Positions 9,641 through 18,575 of a stretch of 64,000 bases of DNA are shown here, piece by piece. The notes under the pieces are model-generated. The model saw only the letters and a program-made list of their open reading frames with translations, was not told where the DNA came from and made no database searches. The position numbers were made by a program, and so were the translations under genes. How positions within the stretch are numbered: the first letter of the stretch is position 1; the number at the start of each line of letters is the position of its first letter. Source of the stretch: DATDAH01 sp963792205 (GTDB lineage: Bacteria > Actinomycetota > Acidimicrobiia > Acidimicrobiales > DATDAH01). Where the stretch lies: positions 682,001 through 746,000 of the forward strand of contig CAWBVI010000004.1 of NCBI GenBank assembly GCA_963792205.1, written 5' to 3'.

Positions 9641-12001
9641 TCATTCGACCCTCAACATCTCGACCGGACGCCGACGGGCCGCCCGCCACGCCGGGCCGGC
9701 AGCAAGCAGGAGACCGACTCCCACCGCGACGGCCACCACCAGAGCGACGGTCGCCATGGGCACGGACGAGGTCACCACGATCCCGAGATCGTCGACCGCC
9801 GCTGACCAGGCGAGGCGGCCGACGACGATCCCCAGCGGGACGCCGATGACGGCGGCCACGCCGACGATGGCCAGGACGAAGACCACGACGGCCCAGACCA
9901 CCTGCCGGCGCACGAACCCGAGCGACCGGAGCGTGGCGAACTGGGTCCGGTGGCGCCGGGTCGAGGTGGTCAGGGCGTGGAGCAGGCCGGCCAGCCCGAG
10001 CAGGGTGAAGAACCCCGCCAGCGCCACGAAGAGGCCGCGGATGTCATCGAGGTGGACCAAGCGGCCCGGAGGGTTGGGCCGCGCGTAGCCGGGGAAGGAC
10101 AGGCCGATCTCCGGAGCCTCCAGGCGGGCCTCGAGGGCGGCGACGTCGGCGTCGGGGGCATAGGTGAGCAGGAGGTTCTTCTCCTCGTCGACCGGGAGGT
10201 CGGCGATGACGTCCGGTGTCACCAGGGCTGCGCTCCCGCCGGCGCTGTCGAACTGCGGCAGGACGACCCGCCCCACCACCTCGAGCTCGACCCCGGTCGG
10301 CTCGGTCGCCAAGGTGACGGTGTCACCGATGTCGGCCTCTGTGAGCCCGCCGGCGCCGAGCGCGATCTCCGACCCACTCGCGGGAGCCCGACCCTCGACC
10401 ACCGGGAAGGCCATCGTCCCCTTCATCACCTCGAGGGCGTGTCCCTGGAGGGCCTCGCCGTCGACATCCAGGTCGGCCTGGTCGAGGACGGCGATGGCGG
10501 TCACATCCTCCTCCTCGGCGATCGCGGCGATGGTGGCCGGTGGGTCGTCGCTGTCGAGATCCGGTTTGGCCGACCACACCCAGCCGTACCGACTCGGTTC
10601 GTCGATCGTGGTGGACAGTGAGGTGGCCATGACGGCGACGGCGCAGACGCCGGCCACGGCCACGGCCGTGCCCACCATCGCGGTGCGGACGCCGAGGCGG
10701 CCCCGACCGGGATCGTCGACCAACTGGACGCCCACGACGATCGGCGGGTTCGCCCCGGCCCGGGCGGTCAGGGCACCGAGACGGGAGTTCCGCGCCGGGG
10801 TCTCGACCCGATGGGCCTGGCGCCGGGCGACGAGGAAGCCGACGCCGCCGACCAGCACCACGAGGACGAGGGCGCCGGCCAGCAGGAGCAGGGGGTCGAC
10901 GCGCAGGCCAGGATCGGGCTCAGCCCGTCGGGCCACACCCAGGGGGAAGAGTGGCGAGAGGGCGACGGCGCCGATGACGCCGAGGACCGTGCCCGAGACC
11001 GCGGCCCCGACGAGCGGCAGGGAGGTGGCCACCGCGCGCTCGGTCCGGGAGAGACCGACTGCCGCGAGCGTCTCGTCCTCGCCGCCCGCAGCGCCGACCT
11101 GGCGGGCGACGGCCTGGATCAGCACCAGGAGGCCGGCGGCGCCCGCGACGAGGGCGAAGACGCCGAGGGCGATGACCACGACGTCGACCGCGGCGGTGAC
11201 CCCGTCGACGAACTCGGCTTCGATCGCGCCCGCGCCGAGCTCTCCCGCCGTGGGCGCCGCCCGGCGCGCGGCGGCAGTCATCGCCTGATCCGTGGGGCCG
11301 CTCCCGTCGTCGTAGCGGGCACTGGCGAAGACTCCGACGGCACAGGCCTCGCCCTCGTGCTCGGCGACGAACGCCGGCGTGGCGATCGCCACCGGGCCCG
11401 AGTCCAGCTCACTGCCCTGCATCTCCTCGATGACCCGGACCTCGCCGACGACTTCGAGGTCGAGGGCCGGCCCGTTGAAGCCGAGGAAGTCGTCGGCCTC
11501 CAGTGCGGCACAGTCCTCGTCGCTGAAGGTGTTGACCTGCAGTCGATCACCGGTGTGAAGGTCCAGGTGGTCGACGGCCAGCTCGCTGAGGACGACCTCG
11601 TCGGCGGCGCGGGGATCAGGGAGCCGGCCGTCGACCAGGAGCGGCCGGTCCAACCGCTGGAACTGGATGTCGTCGGTCGGCGCCACGATGCTCGTGTCGA
11701 CGTCGAAGGAGGCATCGGTCGCGTAGATCACGGACCCACCGACCTCGGCCACCCCGTCGAGCGCGGCGATCTCGGCCACCAGGTCCTCGCCGACGTCCTC
11801 CCCGAGCACGAAGGCGAAGGCCCGGCCGTCGCGACTGTCAGTGGCGTCCTGGAAGCGCTCGAGTGCGCTCGCGCTCCGTCGGGCTCCGGCGGCCGAGCCG
11901 AGGACGGCCGTGCCGACCAGGGCGATCAACAGGGCCAGGCCGAGCAACGACCCCCGTCGGCGACGGACCTCGGCCCGGGCGACGAGCAGGATGGCGCGCA
12001 T
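9641..12001 (-). CDS. FtsX/MacB-type ABC transporter permease
   Basis: This intact 786-residue permease starts with a basic segment and a membrane helix (LLGLALLIALVGTAVLG), followed by a large extracytoplasmic domain. A central block of membrane helices and a second extracytoplasmic domain then precede the final helices (LHALTTSTRRHRTQFATLRSLGF marks the last FtsX unit). Proteins of this duplicated type handle lipoproteins, peptides or antibiotics, or drive cell-wall enzymes, rather than importing solutes. It starts 21 bases after the ATPase stop, so the two are almost certainly co-transcribed. Confidence 0.9.
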   Translation of the reverse strand: MRAILLVARAEVRRRRGSLLGLALLIALVGTAVLGSAAGARRSASALERFQDATDSRDGRAFAFVLGEDVGEDLVAEIAALDGVAEVGGSVIYATDASFDVDTSIVAPTDDIQFQRLDRPLLVDGRLPDPRAADEVVLSELAVDHLDLHTGDRLQVNTFSDEDCAALEADDFLGFNGPALDLEVVGEVRVIEEMQGSELDSGPVAIATPAFVAEHEGEACAVGVFASARYDDGSGPTDQAMTAAARRAAPTAGELGAGAIEAEFVDGVTAAVDVVVIALGVFALVAGAAGLLVLIQAVARQVGAAGGEDETLAAVGLSRTERAVATSLPLVGAAVSGTVLGVIGAVALSPLFPLGVARRAEPDPGLRVDPLLLLAGALVLVVLVGGVGFLVARRQAHRVETPARNSRLGALTARAGANPPIVVGVQLVDDPGRGRLGVRTAMVGTAVAVAGVCAVAVMATSLSTTIDEPSRYGWVWSAKPDLDSDDPPATIAAIAEEEDVTAIAVLDQADLDVDGEALQGHALEVMKGTMAFPVVEGRAPASGSEIALGAGGLTEADIGDTVTLATEPTGVELEVVGRVVLPQFDSAGGSAALVTPDVIADLPVDEEKNLLLTYAPDADVAALEARLEAPEIGLSFPGYARPNPPGRLVHLDDIRGLFVALAGFFTLLGLAGLLHALTTSTRRHRTQFATLRSLGFVRRQVVWAVVVFVLAIVGVAAVIGVPLGIVVGRLAWSAAVDDLGIVVTSSVPMATVALVVAVAVGVGLLLAAGPAWRAARRRPVEMLRVE

Positions 12002-12021
12002 GGGCCGGCTGGTGCCGGTGC

Positions 12022-12738
12022 TCAGGCCGTGGCAGGAGCCGGAGCGGCGGCGGAGGTCTCCTCGTCGACCTTCCCGTCGCGCATGCCGACGATGCGGTCG
12101 GCCCCGGCCGCGACCTCGTCGCTGTGGGTCACCATCACGATCGTCTGGCCGTCGGCGTGGAGGCGGCGGAACAGCTCGAGGACCTCCTGGCCGCCGTCGC
12201 TGTCCAGCGCGCCGGTGGGCTCGTCGGCCAGCACGAGCGTGGGCTCGTTGGCCAGCGCCCGGGCGATGGCCAGCCGCTGGCGCTGGCCACCGGAGAGGAC
12301 CGCCGGGGTCTCCCCGGACTTGTCGCCGAGGCCGAGCAGGTCGAGCAGGTCGCGGGCCCGGGTCTCCGCCGCCCGCCGCTTGGTGCCGGCGATCATCGCC
12401 GGCAGGACCACGTTCTCGAGGGCGGTCATGCCCTCGAGCAGGTTGAAGAACTGGAAGACGATCCCGATGTGGCGGCGGCGCATGCGGGCCAGCCAGTCCT
12501 CGTCCTGGCCCGTGATCTCCTCGCCGTCGATCAGGATCGTGCCCTCGTCGGCGATGTCGAGGCCGGCGACGAGGTTGAGCAGCGTCGACTTCCCGCAGCC
12601 CGACGGGCCCATGATGGCCACGAACTCCCCGCGGCCGACGTCGAGGTCGACGCCGCGCAGGGCCCGCACCGGGGCCAGCTCGGCCTCGAAGGTCTTGCGG
12701 ACGCCGCGGACCGACAGGACCGGGTCTTGCTCACTCAT
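12022..12738 (-). CDS. ABC transporter ATP-binding protein (MacB/LolD type)
   Basis: The 238-residue ATPase has Walker A GPSGCGKSTLLN, a Q-loop in FQFFNLLEG, the signature LSGGQRQRLAIARAL and Walker B LVLADEPTGALD. The GALD ending and short length are typical of the LolD/MacB class that partners FtsX permeases. Two permease genes follow directly, and the REC-HTH-cyclase gene precedes it by 21 bases. It has no membrane segment of its own and acts on the cytoplasmic face. The third FtsX-type permease at 22.4 kb has no ATPase beside it and might also use this one. Confidence 0.92.
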   Translation of the reverse strand: MSEQDPVLSVRGVRKTFEAELAPVRALRGVDLDVGRGEFVAIMGPSGCGKSTLLNLVAGLDIADEGTILIDGEEITGQDEDWLARMRRRHIGIVFQFFNLLEGMTALENVVLPAMIAGTKRRAAETRARDLLDLLGLGDKSGETPAVLSGGQRQRLAIARALANEPTLVLADEPTGALDSDGGQEVLELFRRLHADGQTIVMVTHSDEVAAGADRIVGMRDGKVDEETSAAAPAPATA

Positions 12739-12759
12739 CGTCAGTTCTCCCTCTCATGA

Positions 12760-14094
12760 TCACGAGTCGTTCGTCCCGCACCGGAGAGGTGCAAGTCGGT
12801 AGACGGTCACCTCGGACTCCCGCCCCTTGACGGTCTGCGGCGGGAGCTCCTCGAGCGGCGGGGGCTCGCCGAGCCCGGCCACCGTCGGCGCGCTGAGCAC
12901 GGTCGTGCCCGCCGGGCGGGCCAGGTCCTGCAGGCGCTGGGCCAGGTTCACGGTGTCTCCCACCAGGGTGTACTCGAGGCGCTCGTCGCTGCCGAGGAGT
13001 GCCGCCGCCACGTCGCCGGTCGACAACCCGATGCCCAACCCGAACGGGTCGAGGCCCTGCGCGACCCACTCCTGGTCGACCGCCGCCTGGCGCTCGTGCA
13101 TGCCCTGCGCGGCCCGCAACGCGCGCTCGGCGTGGTCGTCCTGGGGAAGTGGGGCGCCGAACACCGCCATCACAGCGTCGCCGACGTACTGCATCACCGT
13201 ACCTTCCTCCTCGAGGATGGCCGCATTCATCTCCCGGCGGTGGGTCCGGAGCTGGCCGGCCAGCACGGTCGGGTCGGTGCGCTCGGCGATGCCGGAGTAG
13301 CCCCGGACGTCGGACATCAGCACGGTCACGGTCAGGCGCTCGGTGCGGTCGATGGCGCCGCGGTCCGTCCGCAGCTTCTCGGCCAGGCCTCCCGGGAGGA
13401 GCCGGCTCAGCGTCTCGCCCTGCTCCTCGCGCTCGACGATGCCCTGCTGGAGCATGCGCAGCCGACGGAGAGCGCCGTCGCGCCCCGCCGTGGCGCCCTG
13501 CGCCAGCTTGAGCAGCACGGCCTCCATCGCCTCGTTCACCGCCTGGGCCGTGGTCCCCCGCGCGCGCGGCGATCGCCTTCAGCGGCCGGCCCTCGGCGAG
13601 CTGGGTGAGCAGCTCCTCCTCGTCTTCGCTCAGCTCAGCCGTCGTCGCGCACCGGCGAGACGAGGGCCTGGACGATCTCGGGGTCGAGCATCGAGCCGCC
13701 GGTGGCCACCTCCCGCACCGCCCGGGCCAGGCGGTCGCCGTCGCTGACCCGGTCCTTCAGCAGGTAGGCGTAGCCCGCCGCCCCCTCGCTCAGCAGGGCG
13801 ATGGCGTAGTCGGGGTCGTCGTACTGGGACAGGATCACGATGCCGGTCCCGGGATGGCGCTGGCGGACCTCCTTCGACGCCGGCGATGCCCTCGTCCTGG
13901 AAGTTGGGCGGCATGCGGATGTCGGACACGACGACCTGGGGTCGGGCCGCCGTCGCCCCGTCCACCAGCCCGTCGTAGTCCTCCGCCGTCCCCACCACCT
14001 CGATGTCCGGCTCGATCGAGAGCAGGGCCTTGACCCCTTCCCGGACCAGGGTGTTGTCGTCGGCGAGGAACACCGTGATGCGATCCCCGTCCAC
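12760..14094 (-). CDS. REC - LuxR-HTH-like - class III nucleotide cyclase, three frameshifts
   Basis: The REC domain has FLADDN and the phospho-acceptor in VVSDIRMPP. A LuxR-like helical segment follows (LLTQLAEGRPLKAIAA to AVNEAMEAVLLKL), then a linker (LLPGGLAEKLRTD) and a class III cyclase domain. The cyclase metal aspartates are in LMSDVRGYSG and VGDAVMAVFG, and transition-state Asn and Arg are in GDTVNLAQRL. The residue normally Lys for adenine recognition is Gln (MQYVGD). Surplus bases near 13881, 13638-13641 and in the C run 13555-13559 split it; removing all three gives 443 residues, the same length as the plus-strand paralogue. The GTG at 14094 is the preferred start. It heads the operon with the ABC transporter and histidine kinase. 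Confidence 0.85.
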
Positions 14095-14253
14095 ACCGCC
14101 ATTGAGCCGCGGATCGGCGCGCTCGACAAGGAGGCGGACCGGCCGGGGCAGGGGGTGCCAGCACCCGACCCGAGGGCACGGCCCGCACCCTGGTCCGATC
14201 CGGCCGGATGCGGTCGACTCAGCGCAGTAAGGCGGAACCCAACGAAGGAGAGC

Positions 14254-15033
14254 ATGCACGTGCGACGTTCGGTCCTGATCAGCGGCGCCCTCGCCGCCCT
14301 GCTTGCGGTCGGTCTGACCGCCTGCGGGGACGACGACTCCACCCCCGAGGAGGCCGCAACGGCGGACGGGGACGAGACCACCGAGACCACCGAAGCGGCT
14401 CTGGCCACCGAGGCCTGCGCCGGCATCAGTGAGCTCAACCAGGCGGTGGCCGAGATCCCCGAGGGGCCGGAGGCGGCGGCCTACATGACCGATGTCCTGC
14501 TCCCGGTCGTGGATGGCCTGACGGCGATCGACGCGACGGAGGTGAGCGAACCGGCGACCGTCCTCCAGGAGGGCCTCGCCGATCCGGCCGCCCTGGCCAA
14601 CGAGCCCCCGCCCGAGGTGCTGCAGGCGCTCAGCGACCTGGGCGGCGCCGCCCACGCGGGCTGCGGCCTGCCGACCATGGACGTGACCGCCGTCGACTAC
14701 GGCTTCGAGGGCGTCCCCGAGGCACTCGCCGCCGGTGAGGTCAGCATCGCCATGGCCAACGAGGGCAACGAGGATCACGAGATGGTCGTGTTCCGCAAGG
14801 CCGACGACGAGACCGGGTCCGCGGAGGACATCTTGGCGCTCCCCGACGCCCAGTTCGAAGAGGCGGCGGAGTTCACGGCCGTGACCTTCGGCAGTCCGGG
14901 ACAGACCGGCTACACGCAGGCCGACCTGACTGCGGGCGAGTACTTCGCCGTCTGCTTCATCCCCGTGGGCGGGGCCACCGACGGTCCGCCCCACTTCACG
15001 CGGGGCATGGTGGCCGAGTTCGCCGTCGAGTAG
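14254..15033 (+). CDS. Lipoprotein with a cupredoxin-like C-terminal domain
   Basis: A signal peptide ends in the lipobox LTACGDDD, followed by an acidic Thr/Glu-rich tether and a helical region containing two cysteines (EACAG and AGCGL). The last 120 residues resemble a blue-copper fold. A His in EDHEMVVF, a Cys in YFAVCFIP, a His in PPHFTRG and a Met in RGMVAEF appear in the order of type 1 copper ligands, with a long loop between Cys and the second His. It would face the outside of the cell. AAGGAG lies 5 bases before the ATG and supports the start. Redox role and copper binding are inferences. Confidence 0.8.
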   Translation: MHVRRSVLISGALAALLAVGLTACGDDDSTPEEAATADGDETTETTEAALATEACAGISELNQAVAEIPEGPEAAAYMTDVLLPVVDGLTAIDATEVSEPATVLQEGLADPAALANEPPPEVLQALSDLGGAAHAGCGLPTMDVTAVDYGFEGVPEALAAGEVSIAMANEGNEDHEMVVFRKADDETGSAEDILALPDAQFEEAAEFTAVTFGSPGQTGYTQADLTAGEYFAVCFIPVGGATDGPPHFTRGMVAEFAVE

Positions 15034-15050
15034 CAGACCGGCCCGACGTT

Positions 15051-15090
15051 CGGCCCGGGCCTCGGTGCGCCAGCACCGGCGCCCGGGCCG
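15051..15090 (+). terminator. Strong two-tier hairpin after the lipoprotein gene
   Basis: The outer stem CGGCCCGGGC (15051-15060) pairs perfectly with GCCCGGGCCG (15081-15090). An inner stem CGGTGC (15063-15068) pairs with GCACCG (15073-15078) around a GCCA loop. It is followed by AATTACGTT and lies 18 bases past the stop codon. Confidence 0.75.
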
Positions 15091-15093
15091 AAT

Positions 15094-15099
15094 TACGTT
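15094..15099 (+). promoter_or_regulatory. Predicted -10 of the NfeD/slipin operon
   Basis: TACGTT ends 6 bases before the ATG at 15106, implying a leaderless transcript. The -35 region would fall in the preceding terminator stem, so the terminator and promoter are physically interleaved. Confidence 0.4.
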
Positions 15100-15105
15100 G
15101 CGGGC

Positions 15106-15720
15106 ATGGTCGAGATCGCCAACGAGCCCGCGGTCATCCTGATCTGCGTCGTCCTCGCCTCGGCCCTGTTCGTGACCGAGATGGCTCTGCCCACCCTCGG
15201 CCTGGCCGGGCTCACCGGTGCCGCCCTCGTCGTCCTCGCGGCCATCGGCATCGAGGACGCCGGCCTCGAGTGGTGGCCGCTGTCCCTGGCTGCCGTCGCC
15301 GTGGGCCTGTGGTGCGTGATGATCGCCCGGCGCAAGACCTCGACCGTCCAGCAGGGGGTGGCCGTCGGCCTGTTCACCGCCGGCGCCCTCGGGTTCGGGA
15401 TCCTGGCCGAAGACGCGGCGGCCATCGTGCTCGCGCTGGCGAGCGCCGTCGGGGTGGCGGTCGGCTTTCCCTTCCTCATCGAGCGCTCCAACCGCCTCCT
15501 CGACGCCCCCTCCGACGTCGGCATGGAGTCGCTCGTGGGCAAGACCGCGACCGTGACGGCCTGGTCCGGCGGATCTGGCAAGGTGATCCTCCAAGGTTCG
15601 CTGTGGAACGCCAGCGGGCTCGAAGGGCTGACTGAAGGCGACGAGGTCGTCGTCTCCGAATTCGAAGGCATGAGCTTCACCGTGCGCCGGCCGGCGCCAC
15701 AACCGGGAGGAACCGTATGA
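15106..15720 (+). CDS. NfeD-family membrane protein
   Basis: This is a 204-residue protein with four or so hydrophobic segments in the first 125 residues and a C-terminal OB-fold NfeD domain (LVGKTATVTAWSGGSGKV to EGDEVVVSEFEG). NfeD proteins are partners of SPFH/slipin proteins, and the gene is followed after 31 bases by a slipin, the standard two-gene arrangement. The pair is thought to organise membrane microdomains and membrane-protein quality control. No ClpP-like protease domain is attached, so this is the short NfeD form. Confidence 0.88.
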   Translation: MVEIANEPAVILICVVLASALFVTEMALPTLGLAGLTGAALVVLAAIGIEDAGLEWWPLSLAAVAVGLWCVMIARRKTSTVQQGVAVGLFTAGALGFGILAEDAAAIVLALASAVGVAVGFPFLIERSNRLLDAPSDVGMESLVGKTATVTAWSGGSGKVILQGSLWNASGLEGLTEGDEVVVSEFEGMSFTVRRPAPQPGGTV

Positions 15721-15751
15721 CCGTGATCACCTCGACCGAGGGGCAGGGCTG

Positions 15752-16624
15752 ATGGCTGCAGCAGGAGCGGTGCTCCTCGTCCTCGCCGTGCTCATCGTGC
15801 TGTTCCTCGCCGCGTCGGTGAAGATCGTGCTGGAGTACGAGCGGGCGGTCATCTTCCGCCTCGGGCGCAGCATCGGGGCGAAGGGCCCGGGCGTCTTCTT
15901 CATCATCCCGATCATCGACAAGATCCGCCGGGTCAACCTCCAGATCGCGGCCGTGCCGGTGGCCTCGCAGGCCGTGATCACCAAGGACAACGTCACGATC
16001 ACGGTGGACGCCGTGGCCTACTTCCAGGTGGTCGACCCCCTGGCGTCGGTCATCCGCATCCAGAACTGGTACACGTCGTCGCAGCTGGTGGCCCAGACCA
16101 CCCTGCGCTCGATCGTCGGCCGGCACGAGATGGACCAGATGCTGTCCGAGCGGGACCGCATCGACTCCGAGCTGCAGACCGCGCTCGACATCCAGACCGA
16201 GCCCTGGGGCATCAAGGTCCACCGGGTCGAGATCCGCGACGTGGGCCTCCCCGAGTCGATGCAGCGGGCCATGGCCCGCCAAGCCGAGGCCGAGCGAGAG
16301 CGGCGGGCGAAGATCATCGCCGCCGAAGGCGAGCTCCAGGCCTCCAAGAAGCTGGGCGAGGCGGCTGATGTCATCACCCGCTCCCCGGGTGCCCTCGCCC
16401 TCCGCCAGCTCCAGACGATGACCGAGATCTCGGCCGAGAACAGCTCGACGATCATCTTCCCGATCCCCATCGAGATCATGAACGCCATCGTCGCCGTGAC
16501 CGACGCCGTGAAGGGCAACGGCGGCACCCCGGCGGCCGCCGCCGTCATCGAGGCCGACGAGCCGCCGGAGCCCCTGGAGAGCCCAGAGCCCCCACCGGCG
16601 CCGCCGCCGCCGCCCGACGCTTAG
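15752..16624 (+). CDS. Slipin (SPFH/band 7 family stomatin-like protein)
   Basis: An N-terminal membrane helix is followed by the SPFH domain (VLEYERAVIFRLGR, then GPGVFFIIPIIDKI) and an alanine/glutamate-rich coiled coil that ends in ERRAKIIAAEGELQAS, the classic slipin signature. The last 40 residues are a Pro/Glu tail (PEPPPAPPPPPDA). It assembles into membrane-bound oligomers with the NfeD partner encoded just upstream. Its stop codon overlaps the stop of the convergent metallo-hydrolase gene (TTAG at 16621-16624), so read-through from either side would generate antisense RNA. Confidence 0.92.
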   Translation: MAAAGAVLLVLAVLIVLFLAASVKIVLEYERAVIFRLGRSIGAKGPGVFFIIPIIDKIRRVNLQIAAVPVASQAVITKDNVTITVDAVAYFQVVDPLASVIRIQNWYTSSQLVAQTTLRSIVGRHEMDQMLSERDRIDSELQTALDIQTEPWGIKVHRVEIRDVGLPESMQRAMARQAEAERERRAKIIAAEGELQASKKLGEAADVITRSPGALALRQLQTMTEISAENSSTIIFPIPIEIMNAIVAVTDAVKGNGGTPAAAAVIEADEPPEPLESPEPPPAPPPPPDA

Positions 16625-17478
16625 GGCTTCGGCGAGCCGACCGTCAGGGTCTCGCCCTCGCGGGCGATGACGACATCCAGGTGCGACGGGGCTTCGGCGC
16701 CGATGCGCTCCACCTCGTCGTCGACCCGGTTCGGGCCGTGGTGGAAGAGGACGAGGCAGCCGACGTCGGCGGCTTCGGCCAGGCGGTAGCAGTACTCGAC
16801 CGTCGCGTGGCCGTACTCGGCGGCGATGGCCAGCTCGGAGGCCACGAACTGGGCGTCGTGGACGAGGACGTCGGCGCCTTGGGCGAGCCTCAGGGCCGAC
16901 TCGTGGAGGGGGCCGTGGCCGTCGTCCCCCGGGCCCAGCATCTGCGGGCCGTGATCTGAGGCGTACGCCAGCGTGCCGCCGGCGGGGTCGGTGACCCGGT
17001 AGCCGAACGTGGTCCCACCCTTGTGCGGGAGCTCGATGGCCTCGACCATGAAGCCCTCGATCTCGTGCTCGCCCTCGTCGATCGCGGCGAAGGTCCAGGA
17101 GCCCTGCAGCCCCTCGGGGCGGATGGGGAAGTGCGGCGGCGACATGGATCCGGCCAGCACGTCGACGGCCGATCGGGCGTCGCCCTGCTCGGGGATGAGG
17201 AGGTGCACGACGGCGTCGGGCTGGTCGCCCGAACGGAAGAAGGGCAGACCCTGGGCGTGGTCCCAGTGCAGGTGGGTGAGGAGCAGGGTGCCATGGAACG
17301 GCGCGCCGCCCAGGCGCGTCGTGAGGCGCTGCAGGCCGGTGCCCGCGTCGAGCACGAGCGAGGGCGTGGGCTCCCCCGCCCGCGTCAGGGCGACGCAGGA
17401 CGTGTGCCCGCCGACCCGCACGTACTCGGGCCCAGGGGCCGATGTCGACCCCCGGACGCCGCAGAACAGGAGCTCCAG
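16621..17478 (-). CDS. Metallo-beta-lactamase-fold hydrolase, candidate cyclic-nucleotide phosphodiesterase
   Basis: The fold is marked by the metal motif LLTHLHWDHAQGLPF, an early LVLDAGTGLQRL, an aspartate in AYASDHGP and a late LFHHGPNR histidine. It begins LELLFCGVRGS, which aligns with family members starting MELL or similar. No ATG, GTG or TTG exists there, so the likely start is CTG at 17478, with a GAGGGG about 9 bases upstream. It follows the cNMP-binding gene by 5 bases. The fold includes phosphodiesterases and RNases, and a role in cleaving the cyclic nucleotide made and sensed nearby is inferred from context only. It is 285 residues. Confidence 0.8.
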   Translation of the reverse strand: MELLFCGVRGSTSAPGPEYVRVGGHTSCVALTRAGEPTPSLVLDAGTGLQRLTTRLGGAPFHGTLLLTHLHWDHAQGLPFFRSGDQPDAVVHLLIPEQGDARSAVDVLAGSMSPPHFPIRPEGLQGSWTFAAIDEGEHEIEGFMVEAIELPHKGGTTFGYRVTDPAGGTLAYASDHGPQMLGPGDDGHGPLHESALRLAQGADVLVHDAQFVASELAIAAEYGHATVEYCYRLAEAADVGCLVLFHHGPNRVDDEVERIGAEAPSHLDVVIAREGETLTVGSPKP

Positions 17479-17483
17479 AGCGC

Positions 17484-18482
17484 CTACCCCTCTTCCTTCC
17501 GGTGGCCTTCGCTGAGCGTCGCGAGCGCGTCGCGCTCGACCTGGTCCGCCGTGGCCACGGCCACCCGGCACCGGGTCCGGGCCGTGACCGTGGAGGTGCG
17601 GGTGCCGCCCTCGAGGACCGCCCGCTCACCGAGGATGGCGCCCGGACCGAACTCGGCCAACGGCTCGCCATCCACCTCGATGTCGACCACGCCGTCGAGC
17701 AGCAGGAAGACCTCGTTGCCGGGCTCGCCCTGCTCGGTCAGGTGCTCGCCCTCCTTCACGGTGCGGATGTCGGGCTTCTCGCCCCCCCGCATGATGGTGG
17801 TCGCCAGCTCGCGCTCGAGCGCGGTCTCCACCGCGGTCACGAGCGCCGGCGAGTCCTGGTCACCCCAGGGAGTGTGCTTGCCGAAGGCGTGGCGGAACCA
17901 TTCCTTGAAGTCGGCCAGCCCCGCCTTCTCGGCCAGCACGCCCTCGTCGTCGTACACCCAGTGGCGCGGGAACTGGGACGCCCCGACCAGCTCGTGCTCG
18001 TGGCTGCCGTCGGTCCGGATGGTCAGCCGCAGGGTCGTCCAGACGATGGGGGCCAGGAACTGGACGAACGGCGGGTGGTTCACCCGGCGCGGCGACGGCA
18101 GGCCCGTGCGGCCACCGACGGTCTGGACGAAGGTCACGTGCGTCGGGTGCACGTCGGGGTCGGCCTGGATGGTCGGCAGGGCGATGGGCTGGAAGACGGC
18201 CGCCCGCTTGCCCACCCGGACCGTGGTCGAGTTCAGGTGCAGGCCACCGGTGTACCCGGCGTCCACGACCGCACCGCTCGGGTCCACCTCCACGAACACG
18301 CTCAGCTCGTTGGCGAAGCGATAGCGGTCTTCGGCCTTCCACGTCTCGAGGTCGCCCAGCTTGTCGGGCGGGGGGTCGTCGTAGTGGGTCATCCCCGCGT
18401 CGAAGACGTTCTTGTTGACGGGGCCGGTGACGGCCTCCGAAGGGATCCACGACACCGTGCTGACCGCCGATTCGAAGCGCAT
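17484..18482 (-). CDS. cNMP-binding-domain effector with conserved N-terminal domain (paralogue A)
   Basis: The C-terminal 100 residues are a cyclic-nucleotide-binding domain. The phosphate-binding cassette is intact: GAILGERAVLEGGTRTSTV has the GE pair and the Arg that contact the cyclic phosphate. The first 220 residues form a domain I do not recognise, with SWIPSEAV, a THYDDPPPD motif, LPSPRRVNHPPF and GASQFPRHWVYD, all shared with the paralogue at 18.6 kb. There is no helix-turn-helix after the cNMP domain, so it is not a Crp-type regulator. GGGAGAAAGG precedes the ATG. It is 332 residues and is translated just before the metallo-hydrolase gene. Confidence 0.85.
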   Translation of the reverse strand: MRFESAVSTVSWIPSEAVTGPVNKNVFDAGMTHYDDPPPDKLGDLETWKAEDRYRFANELSVFVEVDPSGAVVDAGYTGGLHLNSTTVRVGKRAAVFQPIALPTIQADPDVHPTHVTFVQTVGGRTGLPSPRRVNHPPFVQFLAPIVWTTLRLTIRTDGSHEHELVGASQFPRHWVYDDEGVLAEKAGLADFKEWFRHAFGKHTPWGDQDSPALVTAVETALERELATTIMRGGEKPDIRTVKEGEHLTEQGEPGNEVFLLLDGVVDIEVDGEPLAEFGPGAILGERAVLEGGTRTSTVTARTRCRVAVATADQVERDALATLSEGHRKEEG

Positions 18483-18575
18483 CTCAGGACCTTTCTCCCG
18501 CGTGTGCCCCGACCGTACGGCCGGGCCCGGTCGATCAGAAAGGTGGTGGGCCTCCGCAATCCCGGGAGGCTGGCC

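Noticed and set aside
15051..15090. A riboswitch or structured RNA upstream of nfeD
   Set aside because: The structure is a simple two-tier hairpin directly after a stop codon with no room for an aptamer; a terminator explains it.
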